DNA of 21,273 bases from NCBI GenBank assembly GCA_002633005.1, contig NMRA01000216.1, positions 241,499-262,771 of the forward strand, written 5' to 3'. The notes under the pieces were generated by a model. The model was not told where the DNA came from and did not search any database. It saw only the letters and a program-made list of their open reading frames with translations. Positions 10,267-20,699 of the stretch are shown here, one piece after another (the stretch's first letter is position 1; each line of letters opens with the position of its first letter). The stretch is from Phoronis australis (Eukaryota > Phoronida > Phoronidae). A program made the translations under genes and the position numbers.

Positions 10267-10781
10267 ATGAATACGTTCATTCTTCTTATCTGTATTATCT
10301 TGGGAGGAAGTTTCCTGTTAGCCGACGCGCGCCCGTTGCCGTCAGCTACATCTATTGAACCATCCGATGGGCTGCAGCCTTCCAAAGCTACCAAGAAAAT
10401 ACACGAAGGTAGACCTACAGTACATGCAGATAATGTCATGCGTGATTGTGATAATAACAATTAAGTGAAACGAAGGAGTTCCTTTATTTCAAGATTTTGC
10501 AGTGCTGTGACCATTTCCCACTCTAAGTCTATTATTTTTTAGAAGTATGTATTCAGTCTAAAGTGATTCGACTCCCACGTCTGTGAATTATACATGCGTC
10601 TTCGTCTTTTTCAGAAGCCAAGTTCTTCATTCTGGTTACCACAGTCAGCGGTTCAGCAGCATGCTTTCTTTGGCTCATAATCGCCTTTTTCCTTGCCGAA
10701 TGGTACTCTCAACGCGGCCCTAACACCAACAGGGGCATGCTGTATTGTGGCAACGGAAGAACCTGGTACCACATGGTTTAA
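10267..10781 (+). CDS. candidate small single-pass membrane protein, two coding exons (join 10267..10408, 10615..10781)
   Basis: Not recognised. Exon 1 starts at an ATG with A at -3 and encodes a clear signal peptide, MNTFILLICIILGG followed by a probable LADA cleavage site (residues 18-21), then a short polar Pro/Ser-rich stretch. The donor GAAG|GTAGAC at 10409 and the acceptor CTTTTTCAG before 10615 are in phase (G+AA gives Glu48). Exon 2 encodes one hydrophobic helix (about 51-75, FFILVTT... to ...FFLAEWY) and a 25-residue tail containing CGNGRTWYH. The mature product would be a type I protein of about 80 residues with a lumenal part under 30 residues. Without splicing, exon 1 reads 18 codons further to a stop at 10462-10464, giving a 65-residue secreted product. 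An acceptor-like ATTTACAG at 10221-10228 suggests a 5' UTR exon upstream. AATAAA at 11524 could end the transcript. The signal-plus-helix architecture supports it; expression is unknown. Confidence 0.55.
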
Positions 10782-10789
10782 GGTGCCGC

Positions 10790-12790
10790 TATATTGCGGG
10801 AGACAATGGACTATTTATAAATATACGAGAATACGTATATAAATACATTACTTTTTATACGAAAATTTAGTTTAAAAAAATTTTGTTCAACGTTTTATGG
10901 AATTGTGTTACGTAACATTTGAGTTGTACAAAGCGAATTTTAATTTTCCCGGCAGTTGTCGTGGCATCATGCGAGCAATAGACTTTTTTCATTCTCTGAT
11001 ATTCACATCTAACTCTACATTCTAAAAATTTCCGTGGATTTACATAACACAGCTTCACATTTCATTCCAATTTTCCAAGAAGTTTGTTTGTGGCTCCAGC
11101 TGAACACAAACCTTGCCTGATTACCCATATACCTTCTCTTGTATAGTGGACACAATCCTATATGTCGTCGACTATGCTTGCCATAAGGTCTTGATCAGGC
11201 GGGATGTCTACAACTAGCGCCATCTCCACTGTCTGCTTATTTGGAGAAATGCAAAACTTTTCCTGCACATTTCGCTTATTTTCTCAAAACAGTTACTCAT
11301 GTATGAGCCCAAACAACTGGCCGTTGTTCTATTACGTTATCTGGCTTAAATTCATTTATTTCTTCTGTCCAAGTTCTTTGCTTTTTATTTTTTGTGTATC
11401 AAAGATTCGCTGTTTTTTTGGTTTTTGTGAATAATATTGTTTTTGCGTTTTGGTTAATGTGTGTTCCAATCAATTTTGCAGTTAAAGACAAGCTTTGTAC
11501 TGATTTCAAGTGTTCGTTCAGTAAATAAACCTTTATTTGGAGGCCGTTCGTTTTTATAATTCATTCACTTGTATGTCCGTTCATTCAAAGATCGCGCATG
11601 GCATAGACGTTGTTCAATAGTGTTTCGAATGAACCACCAACGTCGAAAAAGACCAACAGTCTAAAGCAAATAAATTACACATGCACAATATTAAACCACA
11701 GCGTGAACGATTGGGAGCTATGGTTTGAAAAATACTTGAGAGCGTGCGCCATTGGCGCCTAAACAGTCATTGACACACTGCGACATTTTCACGAAAGACG
11801 TTGCTCTAGTCGGCTGTCACGCTTGTTTCGGCTTTCTTAGTAAATGACACTGCGATGGATAGTTTAACGCTGCTGGGCCCAAAAACACAAACAAGTTTCC
11901 CAAGGGGCCACGCCAACAATCGCTACCGCGCGGTTACGAAATCCTAAATGCACATAGTAAATAGGACTGAAGTCCAGAGGCGCACTGAGGAATAGCTTGA
12001 ACTAGTAAACTGCTGCAACAACAAATTCATTCCTATTTGTTCCAAATGATATTTTGCTGGAACTGTCATAGCATATGGAACCACAAGGGCAGTGGAGGAA
12101 AATTAACTATTGCACCCAACGCAATACGTGCTATCCGTATTCTATGAGCCCAAGGATAGATTACTGAACCCATTCGCATCAACTAAATTTCGTTCTGTTG
12201 ATGTCAGATCGATTCAAACACAGTGGTTGCAAGTTAGTATGTTTTAAACTACATTCAGTGTCCAGTGACACGACTAGGCTTAGGTTTAGTGGTAAACTGG
12301 CGTGTCATTCCAAATGTCAGTGACTTTAACAACTGGAAACATTTTTAACTGAATCACGACGGTTTCATTTTCGTGAAACCTCAAACATGGTTCCATGACG
12401 AGATGTTCCATTGTTCTCATTCTGTCGCTGTCGAATATAGTAGTCGACGCTAGCTGTACTTCCAAGGCTCAGGCTTGTAGCAAAGATACTGCTTGTAGTT
12501 TCCTTCTTAACGTTGCTTTTTACATTGCCACGAATTCCACTTAATTGGCCAGCTGTGGTGTGGCATTTACTCCGACGCTTCTTGAGTGCCTGCCCGCTTC
12601 ATTCATAGTTACTAGTCCTATAGTGAAGGGACTGAATCTTTTGCCATGTCCAGTGAATCAAAATATTACTAATGGCGTCACGATAAACTTTAATGTCATT
12701 AGTTGATTAGAATTAAAGCTTGTGCAAGTTATTCCAGGTACCAGCTCCGTGTGTCTCTTGAAATGTACATTGTGTGGTAGGTTGACGGTT
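10790..12790. other. no gene supported
   Basis: A 76-codon ATG frame on the plus strand (11204-11434) is rich in Phe, Ser and Cys but has no good signal peptide or domain. AATAAA at 11524-11529 could be the polyadenylation signal of the gene ending at 10781. A short stem TGACACG...CGTGTCA spans about 12266-12306. Nothing else stands out. Confidence 0.35.
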
Positions 12791-12850
12791 TTGTGTTGCA
12801 TTTCAGAAGATTAAGAGTTTGAATGAACTGTAATTGGAAAAACTGAAACC

Positions 12851-13006
12851 ATGGCGAAGTTCCAAGCTCCAAGTTTCAAGAGAAAGAAAAAAGCATGGAG
12901 TCACATTAAAAGCATGGTTCCCAAAGTTAAAGCCATTGTAACTTGGAATGAAACAGCAATGCTGTCCCCTTATGTGTCCCACAGATTTGATTATAAGCTA
13001 AAGTAA
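12851..13006 (+). CDS. candidate short basic ORF, 51 residues
   Basis: An ATG in near-ideal Kozak context (GAAACCATGG), preceded by an in-frame TGA, opens a 51-codon frame. The product is basic, with a Lys/Arg-rich start (SFKRKKKAW, residues 8-16) and a second half containing TWNETAMLSPYVSHRFDY. An acceptor-like TTGCATTTCAG lies at 12797-12807, so the ORF could sit in a terminal exon. No signal peptide or membrane helix is visible and I do not recognise the family. It could be a genuine small protein, the last exon of something upstream, or chance; the length alone proves nothing. Confidence 0.3.
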   Translation: MAKFQAPSFKRKKKAWSHIKSMVPKVKAIVTWNETAMLSPYVSHRFDYKLK

Positions 13007-13009
13007 CAT

Positions 13010-14990
13010 CGCAATCTAGTAAAGAAAAGAAAACATTTGCGAAACGTTATAATTTAGATGAATTTATTTTACTCTTGATTTATTTATTCTGGTGTATATT
13101 CCCAGGATTAAATTCCAAGCCCGAGTGTGCCACACGCTTTAACACACAGCTAGCTTTTTGTCTTGTTCCACCTCTGCAAATCGTTCATCTACAGTCTAAG
13201 CGTCCGAAGTTCATAAAAAATCGTCTTTCTGTTTTCGGTAGCAAAGAATGTTTGTTGGTACTAAAAAGGGGACGATTGTAGTGTTGATGTTTTCCCGTGC
13301 GTTGGTAGGCTTGAAGTAATAGCTTACTATCCAATGGATCAACTTTTCAGCAAAATACCAAAATATAGCAAAGATTTATTATTCACCTAATGTCCTACCT
13401 TACTAGCCAAAATGAGTAGCAGGGGGGTTTATTTGCGAATTTAGCAACGGTGGTTTTATTGGACCAATGGCGCCGTGTCGTTGAGCTGGTGAAGTTTACA
13501 TTTTTAGTCAAGTCATCTGATGGAGGGTTTTTAAAAACCCCGAACCTCCTTAGTTTCGCAGCTGGGTGTGTACATAACGATAAATATATGGAGTCGTGAG
13601 CGACACCGTCTAAAGTGGGTGAGGGATTGTGTTTTGATTAAAATCCCGGGGCTCCAAAATTTCGAAAGCGCATCTGATTCCAATATTTGGTTTTCTTTTG
13701 CACGCACATCGTTGTGATCTTCATTCTCTTTTCCCATCTTCGTCGGGAACCAGAAGCACTGACACTCAGGCCAACGATCAGATTTCGTGATATATAATGA
13801 ATCGCGGTTCCTGTACACAACCAAGTACAACGAGGTGCCGAGCTCCCAAGTCCAACCTGGGTAACGCGGACGTAGCCTGTCTGGTTTGCAAACTGCCTCT
13901 CGTGACATTTCTGGACGTTTTTAATAGCCATTTTCGTGTACCGAGCGAGACAGATTTGTTCATTATAGTCCTAGAAACCACATTGTCCATAGTTCTTTGA
14001 TTTTTTAAACAAAAAATATAATAAAACATCCTTGCATTGGTTTTCGAAATAAAAGTTAACCAACACCATCTAAGCTATTTTTCGCCTGACGATCCCACAC
14101 ACACATGAAAATATTCCTATCGCTAACGTTAAACCAGAAAGGTCAAAAGTTTCCCGCCAATTTTGTGAGAAATAGGGGACGTGGAGTTCGAAGAATTTTC
14201 TGAATGGGGTGGAGTCTGAAGACTATTTCGGACCCAGAATTAGGTTGCCTCACTACAGTTATATATTCTGTGCCAAGAGTCTACAAACTTATACCTTTCA
14301 ACCGAGTTACAAAGAATGTAAACTTGATTTCAGACATTGCGCTAATGTGCAATTAACTCGCTCACGTGGCCATGTCGTTTTAATTAGTAAAATTCGGCAG
14401 AAATGGAAGGTACGTTCACAACAAACGAACGTTGCCAATAACATGACCAAATTTTGTTTGAGAACATAAATGTTCAAGATCAAATCTCTATGCTACAGCT
14501 TTTAAAATATCATTTCGTTTTCGTGTTATGCAGCTTTTGAGATTTTTTTATAAACATCGTAGAAGGCCTGTTTTCTATACTCTTATGCAAATGTGGAACA
14601 TTTTACAAATAATCCCTAACAATGTTTTGGTGAACAGTGCATAGTGTAATGTGAATCCAATCAGCTATTTCAAAACTATGTTCAGAGGTTAGCCAAAATT
14701 TGATATTTCCCAGGGTTCTACATAACATTAACTATGCAATATTACAGAAGGTCAGCAGTAACCCGGTAAAGAAATAAATTATGACATTTTAGTGATGTGT
14801 TGATTAATTTGTCATTCGCGCTTGTGAGTCGTCGTAAGAAGCACTCGGGGCCACTGCAACTACGTACGAAAAAAGTACTTATCAGAAAACTAGGCAGAAT
14901 CAAAGAGCTTATATCAGGAGATTGATTTTTGTTTGTTTATTCAGCGAAATATTGTTTAAATATATGGCACATCAACTACATATTCGATCT
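13010..14990. other. no gene supported; overlapping short frames
   Basis: The perfect palindrome GGGTTTTTAAAAACCC lies at 13525-13540. The minus strand has an ATG frame of 125 codons (13908-13531) containing PGWTWELGTSLYLVVYRN, overlapped by frames of 97 and 83 codons in the other two phases. I recognise no domain and cannot choose among them, so none is called as a gene. Confidence 0.3.
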
Positions 14991-15000
14991 TCAATTCTTA

Positions 15001-15212
15001 GTCATAAGGACAATTAACCAGGTTTTGGCCGGAAGCAACTTCTCCATCGAGTGCTCTAAAACCTCTGTAACCCTCGTCAACGTTTGGAGCAAATTTTGAA
15101 AACTCCTAAAAAGCTTGCTAAATGGCAAGCGTGACCTACGCTTCAAGCGAGTAACACGACAGCTTTGGGACAAGGCCAAGAACCATATGATATCCGTTCT
15201 GCGAGATAGCGA
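15001..15212 (+). pseudogene. possible decayed exon
   Basis: Acceptor-like TTCAATTCTTAG precedes 15002 and a donor-like GA|GTAAGG follows 15212. One frame between them reads ...NQVLAGSNFSIECSKTSVT... and ...NGKRDLRFKRVTRQLWDKAK..., which looks coding in composition, but an in-frame TGA interrupts it after VNVWSKF. It could be an exon of a dead gene or part of a retroelement. The family is not recognised. Confidence 0.22.
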
Positions 15213-15219
15213 GTAAGGG

Positions 15220-16050
15220 TTTCTTATTGAACTTTGTTTTTATCGTCACTCAATGAGACGCCAATTTAGCATTAGCAAGGGACAGAACGAGGAAGGGTTG
15301 CAATCAGCCAAACAAGGTTTAATATCCTTTTAAATAAACACATAACAAAATCACCATACCCAAGTATCGGTGCTTACACCGAAAATGTCTAGGTATGTCC
15401 TGTCATTCTTTGTCATACCATAGATTAAAAGCTCAAGCCCTATTTCAACATTTACTACGGCAACGTGACACATTGCACTCGAGCCATGGATAAAAACGGC
15501 AATATTTAGATAAAAAATTTGATATTGTAGAATAAATAAAACAACACAAAGACATGGGTTTTATAAATATGAATAAATGAGAATAAATGTGTCAACACAA
15601 TTAAACTATATTTATGTCCTAGACTCAAAACCCCAAAATCAAGTCCCTTTACTATTGACGTTTGCCCTATCACGGTCCACTTAAGAAGCCTTGTCAGAGA
15701 GAATCGTCTGTAAGTAAGAAGGTGAATTCGGAAGTGGCAGGTAAACTCCCACAACAAGCGTTTTAGTTCAAATCGTCAACCGTGATGAAGCAGACGACCG
15801 CTTTGATCAACATATTTACATAAATATATTAAAAAAAAAACGTTTTGCAGGATGACTGCTAGTCCAAAATCACTAAGAAACATAACACCCGAAAACACGC
15901 TTTTGACGAGAAAGTCAGTCTTCCTGACCAACATATGCCAGTAAGCGATCATTGACATTTTATCTCAATTTCTGACTATCAATTTTAAGCACTGATTACG
16001 CGATCAACTAAGCAAAACCGTGTCATACGCAGCTGCCAGCAAATGATGCC
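15220..16050. other. no gene seen (3' flank of the receptor gene)
   Basis: AT-rich, with ATAAATA-like runs around 15565-15590. The 3' UTR of the minus-strand receptor gene should lie at its right end, but I see no canonical AATAAA in that orientation close to the stop codon. Confidence 0.4.
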
Positions 16051-16051
16051 T

Positions 16052-19000
16052 TTACCGTTGCAATGAGTTTCCTGGACACTTGTCGCCACTAGCGTCCATT
16101 TTAATGGTACTGACTGTCAAAATAGACGCAGTTGAATATGACAACCGCAAAGTATTTCGGTTTCTAAATTTTGACCATTTTTCTTTGCACAAGTCAACGT
16201 ACAAGTTCTTTGTTCGCCTATTAAAAGTGAAAGCGAAAAAGATGAAAAGTCCTTGCGAAGAATTAAAAATAATGAACAAAATCGATAAAATGTGCAACAC
16301 ATAACAGACGCCCTCAGTTTGCTCTTTGAACATTGCGCTGAGCAGAGATGATGCAAGTCCAATGACCCACGTGAAACCCATGAAAGAAGACATGCGCACA
16401 TAAAGCATCACCTCGCTCTCGTTTGTAGCGATGCTCGATGACGTTGACGTTCGACGCGTGCGGTTTCTGGCCATTTTCGCCGTCCGTCTAATACTTATGA
16501 TGGTCTGCACGAAAAGCGTGATGTTTACCAATAGCACGATCAATACAGGACACCCAAAAACAATAAGTGTGGCCAAAGGTTCATTTATCCAACAATATAA
16601 GCTCTGCTGATGTAACATCTCACGTAACAGTTTGACTTTTTCGAACGTAGCGCACTCTGTAAGGTTTCCATTGCAGTGGTCTTCAAGTGTTTCCTTCTGG
16701 TTAGTCAAAGATCGATACTGAGTTTCGTTGTACTGGAACCCGTTTCCGTATCCTATCTTTAAGTTTAAATGTTCTGTAATGCTGGTAAAGTCGACCAGAG
16801 TGCATGTTATCACTATCAAAGCTGGACAGCCCCATGCATAGGCCATATATCGTGCAGCATACTTTCGCCGCTCACTGATATTAATGACAATCTTTTTGGC
16901 TGCAAAAGTACGGAAGATGTCAAAGGCCATTACATTAGTCCAGAAGAAGGAAGCCAACAGCAAATAGTGTAAGGTCACGGCGGCGGCGGCGCAAGTTGCA
17001 AAAGATGAACTTGCACCAGAACCTGTGAGAAACATCAACTGGGACACCATCACGGAAACAGTAAGATTCATGGTGCTGATGCCGGGCAGGTTGCGCAGCT
17101 GGCGGAAGACAATATAGGTCACCATGGTGCACAAAAGAGCAGCTACAGACAGGCTGCCCAGTATGGTACTGGCCCATGTTTCAACAGAAGCAAAGTCCAT
17201 AAAATGAGGAGCACATGACGCCAACAGAAGCGTATTGTTTTTCGTTTCCGTAAAGTTCAAGTAGTCGTTCGGAATGCAAATCTCGACAGTCTTGTTTACA
17301 TTTAATTCGTACTCGTCTAACGAATATAGTTTGTTATAATATAGAAAGGACCGATTTCGAAACATAAGGTAATCGGTGGCCTCTAGCTGAATGCGACCGC
17401 ACGATTTGTCTGCTATCCTCGGTATTTTTTCGCATACTGTAACGTAACCGGAAATGTTCAAACTGACGTTGGTCCAAGTTTCTCGACCATGAAGCAGAAG
17501 TGTCAGATCGTACTGACGCGGAGTGTATATTGTATCGATATCTTTAACGTAAATTTTAGTGATAGTGTTGTTGGTTATCGGGTCGTGTTCTAAAATTACG
17601 TCAAAGTCCGGATTGACGTAATCTCTCTTGATTCCATATCGGCACCAAAGACTTGAATTCTGGTACACGACATCTTTGACATTAAGATTGAGAATCGTAT
17701 CGTTGATTTCTATATAAAGTATGCTGTGTTCGAGACGAGATGCTATCTTATCAGCGATATCTAATTCATCGGAACTGTGCGGCTCATCAGCGTCCAGAGG
17801 ACGTGCGGGATTCACTAACTCTGGCATTAAGACGAACGAAATCTTGACGCAAACGGTGAAATTCTGCTTTTCGTCAAAAAACGGAGTTCTCGAAAAATTG
17901 ACAAATCTTGCCTCGTTGATGTCAAGCATGCTGGAAAAGTAAGCAATAAAGAATTCGGGAAACACTTCAGACATTACGACATTATAGTCACCGTCAGAAA
18001 GACCACACAGACTTGCGCTTAGAGGACTCGGTTTGTATTCGTACTCTTTATACGTTGGATATTTCTCTTCTACACATTTGCCATCGATCAAATTGTAACT
18101 TTTGGGGCACACCACTTTACGACAGTGTCGTTTGTTGGGGTCGTATATTTCATCCTTGCTACAAAGTTTTACTGTATCGGTGACTATTTCGTGTGCGCTG
18201 TTGAACAGCAGGTGTTTCTTTCCATCGAAACCGAAATTCATAATGACAGAGAAGGATACGGGTGACATGCCGTTCTTTTCCAAATATTTAAACACTTCCG
18301 CCAGGCTCATACCTACGCTAGGGTTAGAGCGCTTCGACACGCTTCTGACGCGTCTAACAGGCTGACAAGTGTCTTTCAGTTCATCAGGATAAGGTGGTAC
18401 AATTTCATACAGTTTGCAGCTTTCGTGCACGTACATGATAAACTGGTCGGACTGAATATCTGTAACCGGCACAGATGACTTGAACAACGGGAAACTCGGG
18501 TCATGATCGCATGTTGATATCTTGCTCCACGGACGGACGCCATCAGCCGCGTTGCATATTGCGCAGAAGGCGTTTCTGTAAATGACACCTGATGATGAGT
18601 CAACAGGGATGTTGCTGAAGATGTTGGAGGTGTCTTCTTCGCACAGGTGGCGCAATTGTGGCGGAAGTAGCACCTTTGTTGGACATGCGGAATACACCCA
18701 TGCTGCTCTCTTCGCATTTCCAAAATGCACGCACCTGCAAGAAAAATGTTTTTCTTCATTTACGTGGTGTCTATTCAGAGCCGTCGGACTGTTAACTGTG
18801 GCTCCCTAACGGTTGAGAGAGTGGTATTGACGATGGCTCACTGAAGAGAACAGCATAATTAATCGGCACGACCCTACTCTTAACAGAATTCTTTATTTTT
18901 ACCTGACTGTGTATCACTACTGCAAGGAATTGGTTAGTCACGGTCCGTTTTATTGACAATTTTAAACAAAACGACTCCAGCTGTCATTAACATGTTAATA

Positions 19001-20241
19001 GGCGGATCCAGGGAAGAGTCAAGGAGATCCGGACTCTCCCTTTTCCCCTTGAATTTAGTGGTCTCATATCTAGAATTTTGAAATTGTTGACTTGGACACC
19101 AAAAATCCTTGATTCAACCCCCTTTTAAAAAACCCTGGATCCTCCTCATATTTTAAGTAACAGAGGCGGAATTTTCGGAATTTAGCGGCTCACAATTGGA
19201 AGCCTTATTTTAAATATCCATTTGTTTTCTAAACATACGTTTAGCGTCGGTGCAATTAATAACACTTCGGAAATTTAACGATAAGTATCCAGACATATTG
19301 CATTATCGTCTGCAATGGCAGCTTGCGAAGGTTTAATCATTTCAGTCCATTAAACACTTCACTAGTGGCGACGGAGCAATTTTGTTTGTGGATAGGAGCT
19401 AGAAGTTTGAACCCAGATTTTGTAACGTGTTAATTTTAGAAAACATGATATGATAAAAAAGAAAGATGGCAGCAATTTTTACCGCGTTTAACGAAAACAC
19501 GTCTGTGAAAAGCGTGTTTTCAATATTATGTAATTATTTCTTCAAGAGCAACGTTATTCTTTTCAAAAGATATTTATTATACAATCGTCACCACAGCACT
19601 TCACTGAGATGTTGCATAATGAATGTCGTTTACAACTATTGCAGAAATCACGGAATTTAAATTGATGTATCAAATCAATGGAACTCAGTGTTTCAGGTAG
19701 GAAATTGCAAATGCACTTGTTTACGGTTGCTATGTATGAGATATTTCTCCTGTTAATAGTAATTTTTCCGAATAGATCATGGGGGTAGCTATTAATATTC
19801 TTGTTGCAGTAGCCACTATAACGTACGTTGAAATAAAATACAGGTAATTAAGAGTCATGAGATCTCTTTGAAGTAATCGTACCTGTATCCGCTACTAGTT
19901 TTTCCTGGTTGAGATGGCGCATTGTCATCGACTACTTCATCTGATGCGCTGTCAACACTGCCCGAAGTACACACGCGGTCGTAGTCCTGGCAACAGGTTA
20001 GGCGCCCGAGACAACTTTGATCGCACGTACACCTCAGATTCGATATGGGTAAATGTACTTTTTCTCGACATCTTCCTTGGCACGAACCGTGTCCAAGGAG
20101 TGCTTGCCTTGTGTTGTTCATTTCCTTTTCTCCATCAAACTGACATTTCTGCGACTGTCGGACACGGCCTGTCTTGCAATCGAGAGGCAAAGAAATTGCG
20201 GACACTACGACTAGCAATAAGAAGAAAATTTTAAGCGACAT
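16052..20241 (-). CDS. somatomedin-B / Methuselah-like seven-transmembrane receptor, two coding exons (join 20241..19883, 18734..16052)
   Basis: Predicted plasma-membrane receptor of the family-B (secretin/adhesion/Methuselah-like) type, 1013 residues; ligand unknown. Exon 1 encodes a signal peptide (about residues 1-18) and a somatomedin-B domain with eight cysteines (54-91) that fits the classical signature C-x-C-x3-C-x5-CC-x-D-Y-x3-C. It ends GATACAG|GTACGA; exon 2 opens after TTTCTTGCAG, and the phases match (AG+G gives Arg120). The ectodomain continues with YRNAFCAICN (172-181), a Methuselah-like YDPNKRHCRKVVC stretch near 317-329, and many N-glycosylation sequons. TM1 starts near 640 and TM7 ends near 957. 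Typical motifs are LRNLPGISTMNL after TM1, HYLLLASFFWTNVMAFDIF in TM3 and CWINEP before TM5. Intracellular loop 3 is Arg/Ser/Thr-rich. No GPS cleavage motif is seen. An in-frame TAG lies five codons upstream of the ATG. The GTG at 18730 is not the start. Confidence 0.94.
18735..19882 (-). other. intron of the receptor gene
   Basis: A 1148-bp phase-2 intron running GTACGA ... TTTTTCTTGCAG on the minus strand. It separates the signal-peptide plus somatomedin-B exon from the remainder of the receptor. A 153-bp miniature transposon with GGATCCAGGG-type inverted ends sits at 18997-19149. A 64-codon plus-strand ORF at 19466-19660 lies in AT-rich sequence and has no recognisable feature. Confidence 0.88.
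18992..19154. mobile_element. 153-bp miniature copy of the GGCGGATCC-ended transposon family
   Basis: The left end at 18997 reads AATAGGCGGATCCAGGG and the right end at 19149, reverse-complemented, ATGAGGAGGATCCAGGG (14 of 17 identical). The flanking pentamers ATGTT and ATTTT match at 4 of 5 positions, consistent with an aged 5-bp duplication. It lies in the receptor intron and has no coding capacity. Confidence 0.6.
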
Positions 20242-20249
20242 TGTCTCAC

Positions 20250-20545
20250 GTTCCTATCCCATTTCAAAATGTCATCTCCGTGGGCTTTGGTTGATGCGAT
20301 AAAACTGAGCGATGTCGTGGATACAGGACAGGTGGCAGCTACTGATTATGACTAAAAGGCCCATTTCCGAGTTTACTCGAACAATCCATGTTGAGGGGCC
20401 GTATTGTTGAGCTCATCTTAGAATTTATGGTGGCTTAAACACACACGTAGTGTTTTGAATTAGGTCATAAAACATGTTCAAACCAAAAAGATAAAATTGC
20501 CACGTTTAGCATGCGTGCTGGTCAAAAGCGGTTGCTCTTCAATGT
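20250..20545 (-). promoter_or_regulatory. 5' flank and probable promoter region of the receptor gene
   Basis: This stretch is immediately upstream of the receptor ATG at 20241. I see no TATA box at a usual distance and no ORF. The in-frame TAG just before the start codon shows the coding sequence does not extend upstream without splicing. Confidence 0.25.
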
Positions 20546-20551
20546 TCGGAC

Positions 20552-20692
20552 TATTTATTTATTTATTATTGTAATATTTACAATGAGGGTAGCCCCATCA
20601 GTTCTTACTGCTTTCCATGGGGGGGCCTCAGATTGTACGCATAGGTATAAAAACAAGCAACCGTCAACAAAAATAAAAATAAAAATAAAAAA
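20552..20692 (-). mobile_element. probable 3' end of a non-LTR retroelement with AATA-repeat tail
   Basis: Read on the minus strand, a non-coding stretch with GGGGCTACCCTCATTG ends in an (AATA)n tail (about 20572-20552), the usual form for a truncated non-LTR retrotransposon or SINE 3' end. An A-rich (AAAAT)n run borders the other side (20668-20692). The boundaries are approximate and the family is unidentified. Confidence 0.45.
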
Positions 20693-20699
20693 CGACGAA

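Noticed and set aside
16950-17300. GPS autoproteolysis site before TM1
   Set aside because: The Cys/Trp spacing and HLT/S tripeptide are absent.
18728-18730. GTG at 18730 as the start of the receptor
   Set aside because: Eukaryotic translation rarely uses GTG, and a consensus acceptor (18735) just upstream joins in phase to the signal-peptide exon.
16080-18809. Several plus-strand and alternate minus frames of 67-127 codons
   Set aside because: All overlap the 892-codon receptor exon, which has clear seven-helix motifs; they are shadows.
19914-20234. Plus-strand 106-codon ORF
   Set aside because: Antisense to the somatomedin-B exon, whose cysteine signature is decisive for the minus strand.
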